Source of the DNA: Lunularia cruciata
Taxonomy: Eukaryota > Streptophyta > Marchantiopsida > Lunulariales > Lunulariaceae
Assembly (NCBI GenBank): GCA_948567375.1
Contig: OX419756.1
Coordinates: forward strand, 50,544,333 to 50,608,332
DNA length: 64,000 nt
Direction: 5' to 3'
This document shows positions 20,624 through 32,768 of the stretch, one piece after another. The notes beneath the pieces were generated by a model. That model was not told the DNA's origin and searched no databases. It was given only the letters and a program-made list of their open reading frames with translations. The position numbers were made by a program, and so were the translations under genes. Position 1 is the first letter of the stretch. Every line of letters begins with the position of its first letter.

Positions 20624-20918
20624 TACTCTTGAGAAGCTTCTCAAGAAGCTTCCTTGAGTTGCTTTCTTGGAGTGCAAGCCAAGTTAATTGGGAAGCTTTT
20701 CAAGAAGCTTCCTTCTTGGCATGCAAGCTAAGCTACTTGGCATGCAAGCTAAGCTAGTTGGAACCTTCTAGAAGCTACTTACTTGAGATGCAAGTTAAGC
20801 TAATTGGGAAGCTTCCAAATAAGCTTCAAAGATACTTTTGGAATATTCTAGGCTAATTTGTCTTATTTGCTACTTTGTTAGCCCTACTAACTTGATTTCT
20901 AAACTCCATATTATTACA
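20624..20918 (-). repeat. Truncated LTR of the chromovirus A/B family
   Basis: On the minus strand begins TGTAATAATATGG at 20918 and matches the U3 part of the other LTRs down to about 20624. It is cut before the TATA box, R and U5, and joins the inverted repeat arm. GAA/TTC palindromes are kept at 20633-20640 and 20645-20652. It may be the 5' LTR of chromovirus A. Confidence 0.8.
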
Positions 20919-20936
20919 ATATTGATCTCTTTTGAT

Positions 20937-21896
20937 GACATCTTTTGACCCAAGAAGATAACTTCCTTATGCCAAAAGGCACACTTCAACTTCTTGTAGT
21001 AGAACTTCCATTGATATAGTCATCTTAGGACTTCTCACACATGATTTGCTTGTTTTACCTCCATCTTACTATAGATTAAAATATTATCCAAAAGCACTAC
21101 TATGTACCAATTCAATAGCCCATCCAACAGCTGATGCTTCTGATCCATGAAGATTATTGAAGCATTGGTGAGCCCAAATGGTAGAACTCTCCATACAAAA
21201 TGCCCATACCTTATGCAAAAGGTAGTCTTTTGCACATCTTCCCTATCAATAAGAATCTACCAATAGCCGCTATGGAGATCAAAATTTTTCTTTTGGGTTA
21301 CTTTCTTAGGAAAGTATTGTGCTCCACTCAATTGATCAAGCAAGTCATCAATTTGAGGCAAGGAATATGCACTCTTCATTGTTTTTTCATTGAGGTATGG
21401 TTATCAATATAGAAACAAATTCCTTCATCCTCCTTTGGAACAAATAGTACCGGTGCTTCCCAAGAAGATGTACTATGTCATATGAAATTTTTCTTTAACA
21501 ACTCTATAATGTTGTTTGAAGCTCATCCAACTCCTTAGGTGAGAGCCAATAGATTAGTCTACTCACTAAAGTACTTCTTAGCTATAACTCAATCTTGAAG
21601 GGCATACTACACTTGGAGGGTAATCCCTTTGGCAAATCATCCAAAAACATGTCTACAAACTCTTGAACTATTTGATCAACCATTGCTTGATGAGGCATCT
21701 GGCCCTCATTAGATTCTCCATGCACAATTGGCTTGATTTACATATAAAAAATAAGCTTATCTTCCTCCAAAGCTTGCTCTATGGTTACTTTATTGACAAA
21801 CTTCCCATCGTGGGATTGACTATTCTTAAGTATCTTACTTAAAAGTGCTAGACAACCTAATTGGTATTTCTTACCTTGGTGTTGTACTTGAATTTT
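20937..21896 (-). pseudogene. Reverse transcriptase of chromovirus B, partial
   Basis: Minus frame 21235-21035 shows KTTFCIRYGHFVWRVLPFGL, then TNASIIFMDQ, and LLDNILIYSK where the catalytic D-D box reads D-N. Upstream, a single copy of the 60-bp linker unit lies near 21772-21832. The region is strongly similar to 17800-18500 but more decayed. Confidence 0.8.
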
Positions 21897-22253
21897 TTAT
21901 TTGGTCCAATCAAATTTAACCTTATGATGTTCAAGCCAAGACAAACCTAAAATGACATCATAGTGTAGAGGTGCCACAACAAACTTCATACACTCCAAAT
22001 ACTCCTTCCCAATCTTAAATGCAATAAGATATGAGGCACAAAATGAAAATTCCTTTCTACCATCCGCCATCATCAATCTACTTCCAATTATTAGCTTGAT
22101 AAGAATACTTAATTCCTTTGCTAATTGCATGTACACACAATTTTCTAAACTCTTAGAATCAACCAAAATTTTACAACCATGATCAAATATTATACCTTGC
22201 AAGTGAAGCAAACTTGCATAGGCCAAGCCTTCAATCCTATTGGATCTAATCAA
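21897..22253 (-). pseudogene. Aspartic protease of chromovirus B
   Basis: Open minus frame of 118 codons parallel to the protease of A: YASLLHLQGIIF, ILVDSKSLENCVY (active-site Gly lost), GSRLMMADGRKEFSF, HYDVILGLSWLEHHKV. Ends in KFDWTK. Confidence 0.82.
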
Positions 22254-22645
22254 GCTCCTAATAAGTGGCTTGATTTCTCTCTATTGGGATTCCTTATTTC
22301 CTTGATCATGACAGTCCACAATTTCCATTTGGGCTATTTGTTGGTGTCATCCATTCTTGAGTGAACATTAAGTAATGTGATGCTCAATTTGGCAATAATA
22401 AAAGCAACCACCATTTTGTTGCAATCTTTCAATATATATAGGACAAATTGGTTTTTGTTGGATGCCATTGATCTCTTTTGGTGCCGGCTCTTCCACTTGT
22501 ATGTAGTGTGTGTGCAGGTTTTGTGACGATCAAGGTTGAGCCCAAGTTGTCACAACCAAGGAATCAAAACGCTCAACCAACTACATGGCTTCCTCCAAGT
22601 CTTTGGGCTCCCACATTGTCACTTCCACCTTGGTGCATGACTCCA
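22254..22645 (-). pseudogene. gag of chromovirus B, 3' part
   Basis: Nucleocapsid end of gag; the zinc knuckle near 22430-22380 is degraded (second Cys and first His positions altered). It is separated from the rest of gag by the solo LTR at 22646-23392. Confidence 0.7.
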
Positions 22646-23392
22646 TGTAATACTCCAAGCACAAGAGAAGAGAGAAAACACAGATTTCACACTCAAACAT
22701 TCGATGCCCCAAAGGAGCACCTTCTTTTTATTATATAGACAAAGAGGATCTCCTTCAAGGAAGCTCCACCATAGGATTGAGCACACATATAGGTGACATG
22801 TCAACAAGATTCACCCTTGGATTACATCCTTGGATGGATGACATGTCGGTCTAGGTCCTATCTGGTTGGTCAAACAAGCTTTGACTAGACGGAATCTTTT
22901 AGGGAATCTTCTTGTAGGAATCTCAGATTCACGTGGGTAAGGTACCATTGGAAAGCTCTTGACAAGACAAACTAGGGGGGGAGGGAAGGCTAGCCTTTCC
23001 TCCTTTTGGGGGGGGGGAATAAATATTGCACATTTTTGAGGCCTAATTCATCCATTTAGGCCTCCAAAATTGCCTTCAAAGATTTCAAGCATATTTTGGT
23101 TCCTACTCTATTAGTAGAAGTCCCCTTTTGGTGATACCTCTTTCTGATCTGTTTAGTCCATATTGTGTAACATCCTTCCAGATGTTACCAAACCAATTCT
23201 CACCTTTAAATCATATGTCTAGCTATTGGTGCTAAGGTTTTCAAGTCTATTTTGGTTTTTGCCTTATTAGTAGGAGTACTCTTTTGGTGATACTTCTATT
23301 TGATCTATTTTGACTATCATGTATAACATCATTCCAGACATTACTAAACCAAATTTTGCATCTAGATCATATAGCTAGCTCTTGGTATTACA
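22646..23392 (-). repeat. Solo LTR of chromovirus C family inserted in gag B
   Basis: 747 bp with TG...CA ends, homologous to the LTR at 44365-45105. Flanks CTCCA (22641-22645) and CTCAA (23393-23397) are a 5-bp target duplication with one change, and gag B resumes in register after it. No internal sequence is present, so it is a solo LTR left by LTR-LTR recombination. It contains a 156-bp direct duplication (about 23085-23240 and 23241-23392), also present in 44365-45105. Two G-runs (22975-22981 and 23008-23017) lie in it. Confidence 0.9.
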
Positions 23393-24193
23393 CTCAAAGC
23401 CCCTCACAAATCAATCCAAAGCTTCACCTTTTGATATATCTAGAATTTGCATTATGGTTTTATGGAATTGAGTGATGTAGCTTCTTACAAAACCAATCTA
23501 CTTCAATTCTATCAACCTATCTTGTGCAGCTCGTGTGGTATTTATAACTTAGAATTGTCTTATTATTGCACTTTTTAATTTTTCTCATGTTGAGATTGGC
23601 ACAAAAAATTGCCGTTTAGCTTGCTCCACTTGAAATTGCTAGCATAGTTTTGCCACTCCATTCAATTGGCTTGAAGCCAAGAGAATCTATCTCCATTCAT
23701 CTTGAAGATTTGTAGCTTCAAAACATTATTCAAAATCAAACACAAAATTCTCCACTATGCTTGAGAGGTTCTTGCCTTCAAATACATTAGGCTTTGGAAA
23801 TCAGATTTTCTCTTCTCCTTCTTGGAATGTCACTCTCTTTTCATGCTCTTGTCATTGATCATCTTGTTCTTCCAAGAACCAAGTAAGGTGTTTGATGTTT
23901 TACTTCATGGAAAAGATAAATTTGGGCGATGGGTCCATGTGTAGTATTCTATCAAACAACCTATAATTTATCTAAGTTAACATGTAGTACAACACATCTA
24001 CTATTTCCCATAAGTTACAATCAGAAGTACCAAGGGTTCATCAAACAAAGTGATTGTATTCAAAATAATTTACCCAAAGCATGAGATTATGAACTGCATG
24101 AAATGATGCTTGGGTAGTAGATTGACACAAAATTTCCAATGGTTTGGGGAAAATGAATTTGGTGGTCCATAAATTCCATACATCTCATTCTTG
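23393..24193 (-). pseudogene. gag of chromovirus B, 5' part
   Basis: Continues gag toward the primer site. Capsid blocks homologous to 2600-3410 and 19560-20380 can be followed but are broken by many stops. Confidence 0.7.
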
Positions 24194-24204
24194 TTGTGAT
24201 ACCA
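24194..24204 (-). other. Primer binding site of chromovirus B
   Basis: TGGTATCACAA on the minus strand directly after the LTR; one early difference from the tRNA-iMet match TGGTATCAGAG seen at 3430-3420. Confidence 0.8.
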
Positions 24205-24205
24205 A

Positions 24206-24649
24206 TGTAAAAGACCAAGTAGAGAAATAGGGGAATGGAAGATTAGAGTGAAAGATCACATTGGGACTCTTGAATGAGGGAAACTCCAAATGCCTAGCAT
24301 GAACTCAGACTTTGGTATTTATATGGAACATATAAGGCTCTTGATAAGCTTCTTAAGAAGTTTTGTAAAAGATGCTTTCTTAGAGTGCAAGCCAAGCTTA
24401 TCGGGAAGTTTCTTGAGAAGCCTCCTTATAGAAGCCACCTACTTGGCATGCAAGCTAAGCTAGTTGGGAAGCTTCCCAAGACGCTTCCTCCTAGAAATCA
24501 CCACTTGGCATGCACATTACCTAATACTTGGAAGGTACCAAGTAGCTTTCTAGATGCTTCTAGAATATTTTTATAATTCTTGGCTAATTTGGCCTACTTG
24601 CTACTTCATTAATCTCAACTAACATGTTGGTAAACTCCATATTGTTACA
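24206..24649 (-). repeat. 5' LTR of chromovirus B
   Basis: On the minus strand begins TGTAACAATATGG at 24649 and ends CTTTTACA at 24206, 444 bp. TATA box at 24323-24317. The GAA/TTC array is partly eroded; GAAGCTTC at 24468-24475 and TTCTAGAATATT at 24559-24570 remain. Confidence 0.9.
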
Positions 24650-25930
24650 CTTGATCTTAGGTCATATGATAGGAACCTTTGTACAAAATTTTTTCATGTT
24701 GCATGATTTTTCTACTTTGATGAACTCTCTTGTATTGGCATACTATTGGTCAACTACCTCATATTTTTCTATCTCTATCACAATATCAAGGTGTGAAAAG
24801 AAATAGTTGTGATGATGAAAATGACTTGGACTCTCCTTCTTTCCTTCCTTTATAAGGAGGTCCATATTATGTAAAAGTGAAGCACAAATGAGGATAAGAT
24901 TGTAGCCCCTTCCTACTCCTTCATTTCTTCTACTAACTCTGCCACTTGTTCACAAAACATTTATTCCCAACTCACCGGTTTTCTCTCATGGAGGAGTTCA
25001 AAGTAGATAGCTTGGTTCAAGTTTACATAAGTTATTTGTCTGGACTTGAAAAGCTTCATGACAATTTCCAAGATGAGTCAATAGATGTGATCTTTGAGTG
25101 AGTCCATACAATTTGAGAGTTTTTTTGGCCTCTTAGAATGAGTTGTCTATCTTGGCTTTGAGTTTTGTACTAGGATGACCATGTTGGGTATTTGTAAACA
25201 TCTGACTAAAAAGGAAGGCTTTGTGTCCAAGAATCCATTGCCAATCATCTTCTATCTAGATTGTAAGATTGTCATTTAAGAATTTATCTCTTGGATTATA
25301 GTCATTACAAATCTCTTCTAGTTTGGAAACATTTGAGATGTTCCAATCCCATAATAGGAATTCTATCTTTCTATTTTAAATATACTTGGCTTGTTGGTAT
25401 ATTCTCTACTCATAGATGTTTGGTGTCTTGCTAATGATCTTGTAAAATTCTTGTTGTTTCCTCTTGCCTCTCTTGTCTAGCGCCATGGCTATACTAGTTG
25501 GTTGCACACTAACATGGGGAATTAACCTGCCAATACCCACCCTCTAATTCTCAAAATGCATGACGGTCAGAATTAAACTCATGCAAAAATGATGCAACAA
25601 TAGGAGAGAATTTTTGAAAAGTGAATCTGCAAAAAATTCTCACCCTAGTGAAAATCTTTAATTCATACTTGGGTGTACTATTTTGATAGTGTATGGTCAT
25701 GTTAGTTGGGTAAGAGTCACACATTTGGCATAAAGCCTTTCAATCAAGGCAAATGGTACTTCATTTTGTTCTTTGGTGGTGTAGTCATAGTACTTGAATG
25801 TTTGCGTTGACACTTGGCTGCACAAATGTGGGCCCATCAATGTACCACTCATAAACTTGTGCTCATATCCCTCATCCACAGAAGTTGTAGAAGTCCTCAT
25901 CATCTTAACTTTATAGTGTCTTTCAACCTG
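24650..25930 (-). pseudogene. Unidentified coding-like remnant
   Basis: Minus strand pieces in order: YDYTTKEQNEVPFALIERLYA (25903-25697), KRGKRKQQEFYKIISKTP (about 25485-25430), LNDNLTI and WILGHKAFLFSQMF (about 25270-25190), and HAGVGRG-like fragments toward 24900. Protein-like composition persists through frequent stops. I do not recognise it. It probably belongs to an old mobile element. Confidence 0.35.
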
Positions 25931-28419
25931 TAATTACAAGGACCCTATGGTTACCATAGCATGACATATGACTTGTGTAACAAGTACAAGCATCTTTGTC
26001 CTTGTAAGCTGCCTTGTTGTAGGAGTGGTTATATACCTCATCCTCTAGGCCATAGGCCATATGGCAAAAGATATTATCCTAGACCTATCACTAGGTTGAC
26101 AAAAGAATAACAAACCATCCTTCATGTTTGTCATCTAACTACTAAACTACTTACTATTATACTAAAAAATTTACATAAATAAAGAATTTCTCTCACTAAG
26201 GCATAGGCAAAAGCAAAGATAGGTCACCACATGTACATTGTACCAAATACAAAAGTAAAAGAAAATTTTCTTAATATGAGAAATAGAAGACTGATGCATA
26301 TTTATTCACCTAAAATTTGAGATTAAACTTTGACCATAGAAGTCAAATTTATCAATAACCATGAATTTTGGTCATTTTGATTCCAAAAGAACAAATGTTC
26401 AAATAGATTTAATAAATATTTATGTCAATTTTTTGATATACAATTCTGGGTATTTTAGGGCATAAAGGTAAAATATTCGAATATTCTACTCTCATTATGG
26501 CATATCTCTTGAAAATTCCAAATTTCAAATATTTCCTTCCTTTTGAAGGTGTTTGTAGCAACGAGCCTTACTTTTTCCTCCTTATTTCTTTTTCTTATAT
26601 TTAATCAATGCTTTTCCTCTCTTCTCTTGGCATATAAATTTAGCAAATATGTTTTCACCTTATATGTCTATGTTAATATTTTCCACTCTATTTCTTTCCT
26701 AGATTACACTCAATTTTAGCAAATTTCTTCTTGTTATCTTGTGATTTTTGGTATAGCTCTCAAGAAGAAGATTTCTACTCTTTTCAACAAAATTCCTCCT
26801 TTTATGTGAAGGATATGACTAATGCTTTGATAGCTATTTGAGTTCATTGATATTGGATAGTATCAAGGAATGTAACAAGGACTTTGAGTATCTATATCTT
26901 TGTTGTCATCAAAGATGACAATGTGGTCTAGATGGTATTCATTGTAAAGCAATAACTATGGAAAAAAATAATGGATTCTTTTTGGATTATGTGATCTTTG
27001 TGATTGGTGGTGATGTCCCCAGTTTTGTACCATGTGAAGATGAAGAATTGATTCCCAATAAGTCATGGAATGACCATTAGAGAGTGCAAGATCAAAGTGT
27101 CAATCAAGGAGAAACCAAGTAAAAGAACTTTCTTCAAAACTGAAGTGGATTTACATTTGAGAAAAAAAATTCATACGGTGTGCATAATGGATTGTGGTCA
27201 GTTGCGCTCTGAATTGATGTTGAAAGTGAATTTGTATACTTGGTTCTTGAAACTTGTTTTGCAAACATAAAGCAGTTCCTGAATTCTATTTGGATAGGCT
27301 ACTTAAATTTAGATTATGTGTTTACTTTTTTGAAATATATTGTACATATATAATATATTCTAATATATAATACATATATAATATATCTACTTATTTCCTT
27401 TATAATGTGTGCTTGGGATCTACAAGTTCTTTGAAGTTATGTACTTTTGTTGTTATTTGCATTTGGAAATGTACTTGTGCATTATGAGTATAAAATGCAT
27501 ATTATGGAAGGTATGAATTCTTAAAAAAAATAAAATCAATTTTGTTTACAAATTTGGATTGTTTTGTAGGATTTTTATAAAATGCAATTTGTAAGTATAA
27601 TAGGGAGTTTCAATAGTAGTTTTAAAAAGCTTTGTATATTTCCTTATAACTTATTGCAAAGTGTTGACTAAATTGATACATGGTACTGGTTGGAAGAAGA
27701 AAAGGTCTCATTATGGAATTTCAATCAAGTTCCTTATTATTAGCAAACTCTAGAATAGGTGGTTCATAGAAAATAAGGGATACCAAAATTTTATGTTGTC
27801 ACTTCATAATGCATTAATTACACATTAGGGTTAATAAAGTGGGTAGTTTAGGTTAGGGTGAAAGGAGTGGTTGCCAAAGGAGCCACAAAGATAGGTGATG
27901 TACAAGAGAACAAGATGAAACGTGTGAGAGGACAAGAAGGAGAAAATTGATGTAGAATAGTAGAAGATTAGTGCTTGTTGTGGGAAGAGGGGGAGTGAAT
28001 TTTGTTTGAAGTGGGAAAATTAGTGCGGATTGTGTGAAGGTGCAAAGATTCTCAATCTCATTACTTAAAAATTCATTATTCAACTAGTTTGGGATGTAAT
28101 TCTTATCTTCCACGTTTGAAGATTCTCAATTTCATTACTTAAAAACCAATTCAAAAGGTAATTCTTATCTTGCAAGCTTGTTCATTGTGTAGCTACCATC
28201 TTTGAAGTGAGAAGAGTAGAGCATGCCTGATCAAGTATTCTTTTGGTGATTAAAGAATCAAGGAGGGTAGAGTTATTTTTGGTGATAGAAAAATAGAGGA
28301 GTACAATAGAGGAAGACAAAGTCTAGTATAACATGCCAAGAGGGAGCACTCATGGAGAATTAACTTGAAACATTAGGATATGTATACAATGGTGTATAAT
28401 ATTAGATTTGGAGATCTCG
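25931..28419. other. AT-rich stretch without a supported gene
   Basis: Mostly AT-rich. A 66-codon frame at 27070-27270 has no recognisable family. A palindromic AT tract (tacatataatatattc-like) lies at about 27345-27395. A direct repeat of about 50 bases, roughly 76 apart, starts at 28047 and 28123 (gattctcaatctcattact). The words near 27600-27640 (gggagtttcaatagtagtttt) resemble the leader of unit X, so a further decayed copy is possible. Confidence 0.4.
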
Positions 28420-29709
28420 ATGCAAAGACTAGAAGATGAAGACGAAGATGAAGAACTCGATTTAGATATGCTAGAATTTTTTATTAGTGGGTGGGAGTTT
28501 GCACATATGCATAGAGACATGGAACCTCAAGTTACTTATCCTCATAGTAAAAAATTGTGATAATGTATTTTAGAAATCTAGAGGCAAAGACCTTTTGCAA
28601 ACTTACTAGAATGGAAGTTAATTCTTTTTTAACCTTGGTAGAAATTGATTAGAACACACCTTATTTTTGAAAAGACCTAATGGCGGGAAAAAACACCAAT
28701 GTGGCTCCAAGTAGCTCTAGCTCTCAATAGATTTGGGCATCAAGGTAATGCAATATGTGTTGCAAAGGGGTTAAACACTTGGGGCATAAGTGCAAGTTCA
28801 ACAATTGCCTTACCAACCGAGTTATGACAGCCATATTAGATTTGATGAGGAGTCAAGTTGCATGGCCTGAGCACAAGGAGAGGACAAGGATATTTGCTTT
28901 TTTGCACAAAAAGGTTTCCTTGGTTGTGTTGGTTTGGTAGATGGAATGTTGTTTCCTCTTGCAGCTTGACTCACAATGGATGGAGAAATATATTTTAGTA
29001 GAAAGGGCTCATATTCCATAAACAGTCAAGTGATTTGCAACAATAAAAAGAGAATTATACAGTTTTAGGTTGGTAAATATTCTATATTTTGTTTTGTTCC
29101 TTTGTTTTGTTTATCAGTTTTTGTGCTCTTTGTACATGCTTATGATTTTATTGTTGCATGACTGTATTAAAGGTTTGTGGTTGGTTTGTTTATTAGCATT
29201 GGTGCTCCTATTTGTACATTTTCAAGATTTTATTATTGCATGACTCAATTTAAGGTTTGTGATTGGTTTCTTTATTTGAAGGAATGCCAAGATCATGTCC
29301 CGACATGACTTGTTTGAAAAAATTACAGGGATGATTTGAACCAAAGAGTGGATGTCATAGTTTTGAGTCCAAAGAGTACATTTTAGGTAATTCTGGTTAT
29401 GTGCCCATGCATCACCTTGTCCCATCATTCAAGCAGGCCCAAACCAAGGACAAGCAAAAGTTAAACAAATATTTGGTGAAGGTAAGGTTGATAAATGAGC
29501 ATTGTATAGGAGTATTGAAAGCTAGATGGCATTCTCTTTGTGAGCTTATAGTGCAACTTAAAGATAATAGTAGAAATGCATATTTATTAAAGTGGGTTTC
29601 AATTTGTATTATTTTAAATAACTACTTAATCAATAGGTGTGATGTTTGGTCAAAAGGACAATGGCGGATTTATAGAGGAAACTCAAAGAGATTCAGATAT
29701 GACTTTTAA
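28420..29709 (+). pseudogene. PIF/Harbinger-type DDE transposase, broken
   Basis: Plus strand. An acidic start (MQRLEDEDEDEELDLDMLEF, 28420-28560) is followed by RFGHQGNAICVAKGVKHLG near 28730-28790, GFLGCVGLVDGMLFPLA near 28910-28960 with the first catalytic Asp (GAT 28940-28942), EIYFSRKGSYSINSQVICNN near 28980-29045, NSGYVPMHHLVP near 29389-29425 where the second Asp is Asn (AAT 29389-29391), and INEHCIGVLKARWHSLCEL near 29490-29550 with the catalytic Glu. The order and spacing are those of Harbinger DDE nucleases. At least three frame changes and several stops inactivate it. No terminal inverted repeats were found by eye. Confidence 0.82.
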
Positions 29710-31082
29710 TGGAATAGAGCTTGGTAGAGAAGAAAGTAGGTCTAGGTGATGCAACAATGCCTTGTTGATCATGTGGATCATATGTTGGAATGAAATAAAA
29801 TTATGTCTCTATACAATAAAAATATCATTCTTCTAATCTTGCATATTTTATATGTAAATTTTTTTGTATTCCTTTTATAGTTTTAAAAACATTTCATATG
29901 TTGTTGCCTTGACAAACTCCAAGATTTCAAAATTTATTTTGTTCCCATATCTAAAGAATGCAAGATTGCGCTCACACCTATTGACAATTGGTGGTGCTTG
30001 ATGATGTCCAGTGCATGGTACACCGGAAGTCATTGGGTACCGTTGGATGATGCCCAAAACATTGGAAGTTGCCAAGTGGCATTGGTTGACGCCTAAAGTG
30101 CTATAAAAAACTTGTTGGATTGCATTGGGGGACATAAGTTTATTTTGGCATGGTGGTTGGTAGGAGTGGTGTTGGTTGATGCTCGCCTATAAATGTTGGG
30201 GGCACTGGGAGCTGTAGATAAAAGTGTATTTAGACAAGTATGCCCATCGGCACTCAAAGTCACCTAGCCAATGCCGCATGATTGCACTTGAGGATGCCCA
30301 GAGGTGCTCCTCTTATGTAACGGTCAGGTGCACCAATTTGCAAGCAGGCGGGTGTGCTGGTTGGCAAGGTGGAGTGATGCATGTTTCCACATGTTGCCAC
30401 TCATGATTGGTATATGTTCTCATCAAACTATGGTTCTTCTTCATGAAATACTAATTTAGTGAGTGTAGTTTATATGAATAATTTGTCAAGTGGGAGCTAT
30501 ATAAACCCTACTCCTTGTAGGTAGATTTACCATTCAAGCATTTTTGGAAGTTCAGGAGCAATTTAGCTTAGTGAATTTTGAAAAGTTTAGCAATTCAAAA
30601 GTTTTGAAAGGATGTACTGTTCAGGGTCCAAGTTTTCTTTGAGTAGTAGTGCAAAATAACAAGGTTTGAGAGTGTGGTAGGATGTGGTTCAAGTAGAGGG
30701 ATTTTCATTTTGAGACAAGATTTCATGATTGTGCTTTTGGGACCAGGATTTGGGTCTGAGTAGAAGGGTTTAGGAAATGATTGTGAGCCATTTTTGAGTG
30801 TAGGAGTAGTATTTTCTGAAAGGTTAGAGTACTACAACGAGCAAGGAGCCCAAGAGCAAGGAGTCCACAAATTTTGAGTGTCAAATTCATTCATTCTCCA
30901 TTTCAGTCCCTACATTTCCTATATTCTCCATGGCAGAAATCTGGGGCCATGAGAAGATTGTTGATAGTGAGGACATGAGGGATACTCAAGAAGGAGATTG
31001 GCTTATTGGATTCTAGACAATTCAACACTTTGCAAACCTCATAAAATGGTGCTAGATGGACAAACATCAAATTTGAACAGCG
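29710..31082. other. No supported gene; GC-richer ggcat/tgcc tract at 29970-30410
   Basis: Between the transposase and the next coding-like region. The 29970-30410 part is built of recurring short words (ttggtggtgc, gatgatgccc, ggcattgg). The short frames inside follow this word structure and are not taken as genes. Confidence 0.4.
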
Positions 31083-32530
31083 GTGGCAAGAATCAAGGAG
31101 GTTGATCTTGATGTAATTGGCCTCAACATCATGCTTGGACTACATTACCCATGTCCTGAGATATTTCTCTTTCTTTCTCCACATGTTTGCTCTTGTGTTA
31201 AAAAGTTTAAAAAAGTTTTCTGTGCTTTTCTTTTTCCTTCAATGTTTGGTGCCTATGGGTGCCACCTAGGTCTGTCCCATAGTACCTCCTAACATCCTCC
31301 AATGCCTCCTTGCACGGCCCCACAGTGCCTCCTCGTGCTTCATCATGCCGCCCTACGTCATTGGTTGGAGGAGTTGCAAAACCCTAAATCCCTTCCCTAA
31401 TTCCCAATGCTGACCAACACACTCGGCAGTGCCTCCTTGGTCTTTTTTGTTATTTTCCTATTGTGAAATGCCTCCTTGTGTCTCCACACTATGCCTCCCT
31501 ATTGCAAGTTGCAAGACACAAACCCTTCCCTCTCTTGCAGCACCTCCTTGTGGCTCCCTACACCTCCCTATGCCTCCTCGAGGTGCCGACTAGCATCATG
31601 TTGTGGGATGTTGCAAAACACAACTCCTAAACCCTGTCCCGCAATGCCGATTAGCATCACTCAGTGCCGCCTCATGCATTGGGAGTTCCCCACTCTTTGT
31701 TGGGTGCCACAACACCCTATCCACCAGCATCACCGGGTGGCACCCAATGGAAATCTCTCTAGTTGTCCCTACCTCAAAGTGGCATCCAATGGCTTCTAGT
31801 GGCTTTTTCCTATACGGGTGCAACTTTGGGCACCAACTAGCATCTTTGGTGAAGTTTAATTTTTTTTGTTTGTTGTTTTTGTAGGTTATTCCATTTTTTT
31901 AGTTTGTTAGCTCTTGGGACAAGAATTCTTGCACCAGCTTGGTCAAGGGGAGGCAATTTAGATTGATAGTTGATATAATGAGAGATGCACTTGCAATGCC
32001 AAGGAGGAGGACTATTGCTTACACTACCATTTCAGATTGGTTTCCACAAAGAGATTGAGTTGCAAAGCAAGTATTTGGCAAGGCAATGTGGGTATCTTGC
32101 TTTCAAGGATTTCTTCTAGTTGATGGGTGCACTTGTGGCACCAACTTTGCAGCCCAAGATTGTACATGGGCATTTGGTTCTCAACACCAAGACAAAATTG
32201 AGGAGATTTGGTGTGGAGGATTATGATTGGGGGGAGTTAGCATTTTGAGCTATCATTGTAGAGGTGGAGAGTTTGCAAAGCCAACTGCAGGGACCTAAGG
32301 GATGTAGGTTCAAGGTCACTTTCCTTGGGTAGATACTCACTCACCTCTTTGTGGAGAGAGGCTTCATTTTGGATGAGGAAGTGATGTACTTGAGTTATGG
32401 AGAGGAGTAGATTATACACGATGAAGAGGATGATGATCATGATCATGAAGATGTAGAGAGTGAGAGTGAGGACAAGGACACAAGTGCTAATGATGGATAG
32501 GATGAGAGAGAAGATAAGGACGGTGAATGA
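31083..32530 (+). pseudogene. Unidentified coding-like remnant with acidic tail
   Basis: Plus strand. 31083-31292 is a 69-codon frame. 31240-31850 is a cysteine- and proline-coding tract made of tgcctcc/ggcat words. From 31970 blocks MRDALAMPRRRTIAYTTISD, VEDYDWGELAF, CRFKVTFLG and FILDEEVMYLSYGEE precede an acidic run (DEEDDDHDHEDVESESEDK, about 32418-32475). Stops and shifts separate them. I do not recognise the protein. It is likely part of the same mobile-element debris as 32769-34600. Confidence 0.35.
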
Positions 32531-32768
32531 TTGATTAGATTTGAGTTTTGGTATATATTTTTGTATTTTTTTGTTGTTTGAAAACATACAAAGTTCTGTT
32601 GTATATACCATTATCAGATTTAATAAATATGCTAATTTAACATGCCTTAATTAATGAACTTGTGTATTTACTTGATGAAAGAGTGAGTTTTACTTGATGG
32701 ATGACTAAATGTACCACTTGTGAACAAGTGTTCAATAGATTTGTGTTGAGACACATGCCTTACCGATA

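Larger units (their letters stand above)
7441..20918 (-). mobile_element. Chromovirus A, minus strand, interrupted by an Athila-like element
   Basis: Read on the minus strand the parts are: LTR (20918 down, truncated), gag (20385-19205), protease (19204-18878), linker repeats, reverse transcriptase and RNase H (18520-16969), then an inserted Athila-like element (9183-16968), integrase (9182-8140), chromodomain (about 8130-7870) and a 3' LTR (7865-7441). Order and content are those of a Ty3/gypsy chromovirus. Flanking target duplications are not obvious (20919-20923 and 7436-7440 differ), so either they have decayed or one end has recombined. Stops and frameshifts occur in every domain. Confidence 0.75.
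20919..24649 (-). mobile_element. Chromovirus B, truncated, minus strand
   Basis: LTR (24649-24206), primer site, gag split by a solo LTR, protease (22253-21897) and part of reverse transcriptase down to 20937, where LTR sequence of the same family begins abruptly. No polypurine tract precedes that LTR, so the join is an insertion or recombination, not a normal element end. Confidence 0.72.

Noticed and set aside
31476..31799. Cysteine/proline-rich 107-codon plus frame
   Set aside because: All frames of this tract are open-like because of its tgcctcc/ggcat word structure; no start, family or conservation evidence.
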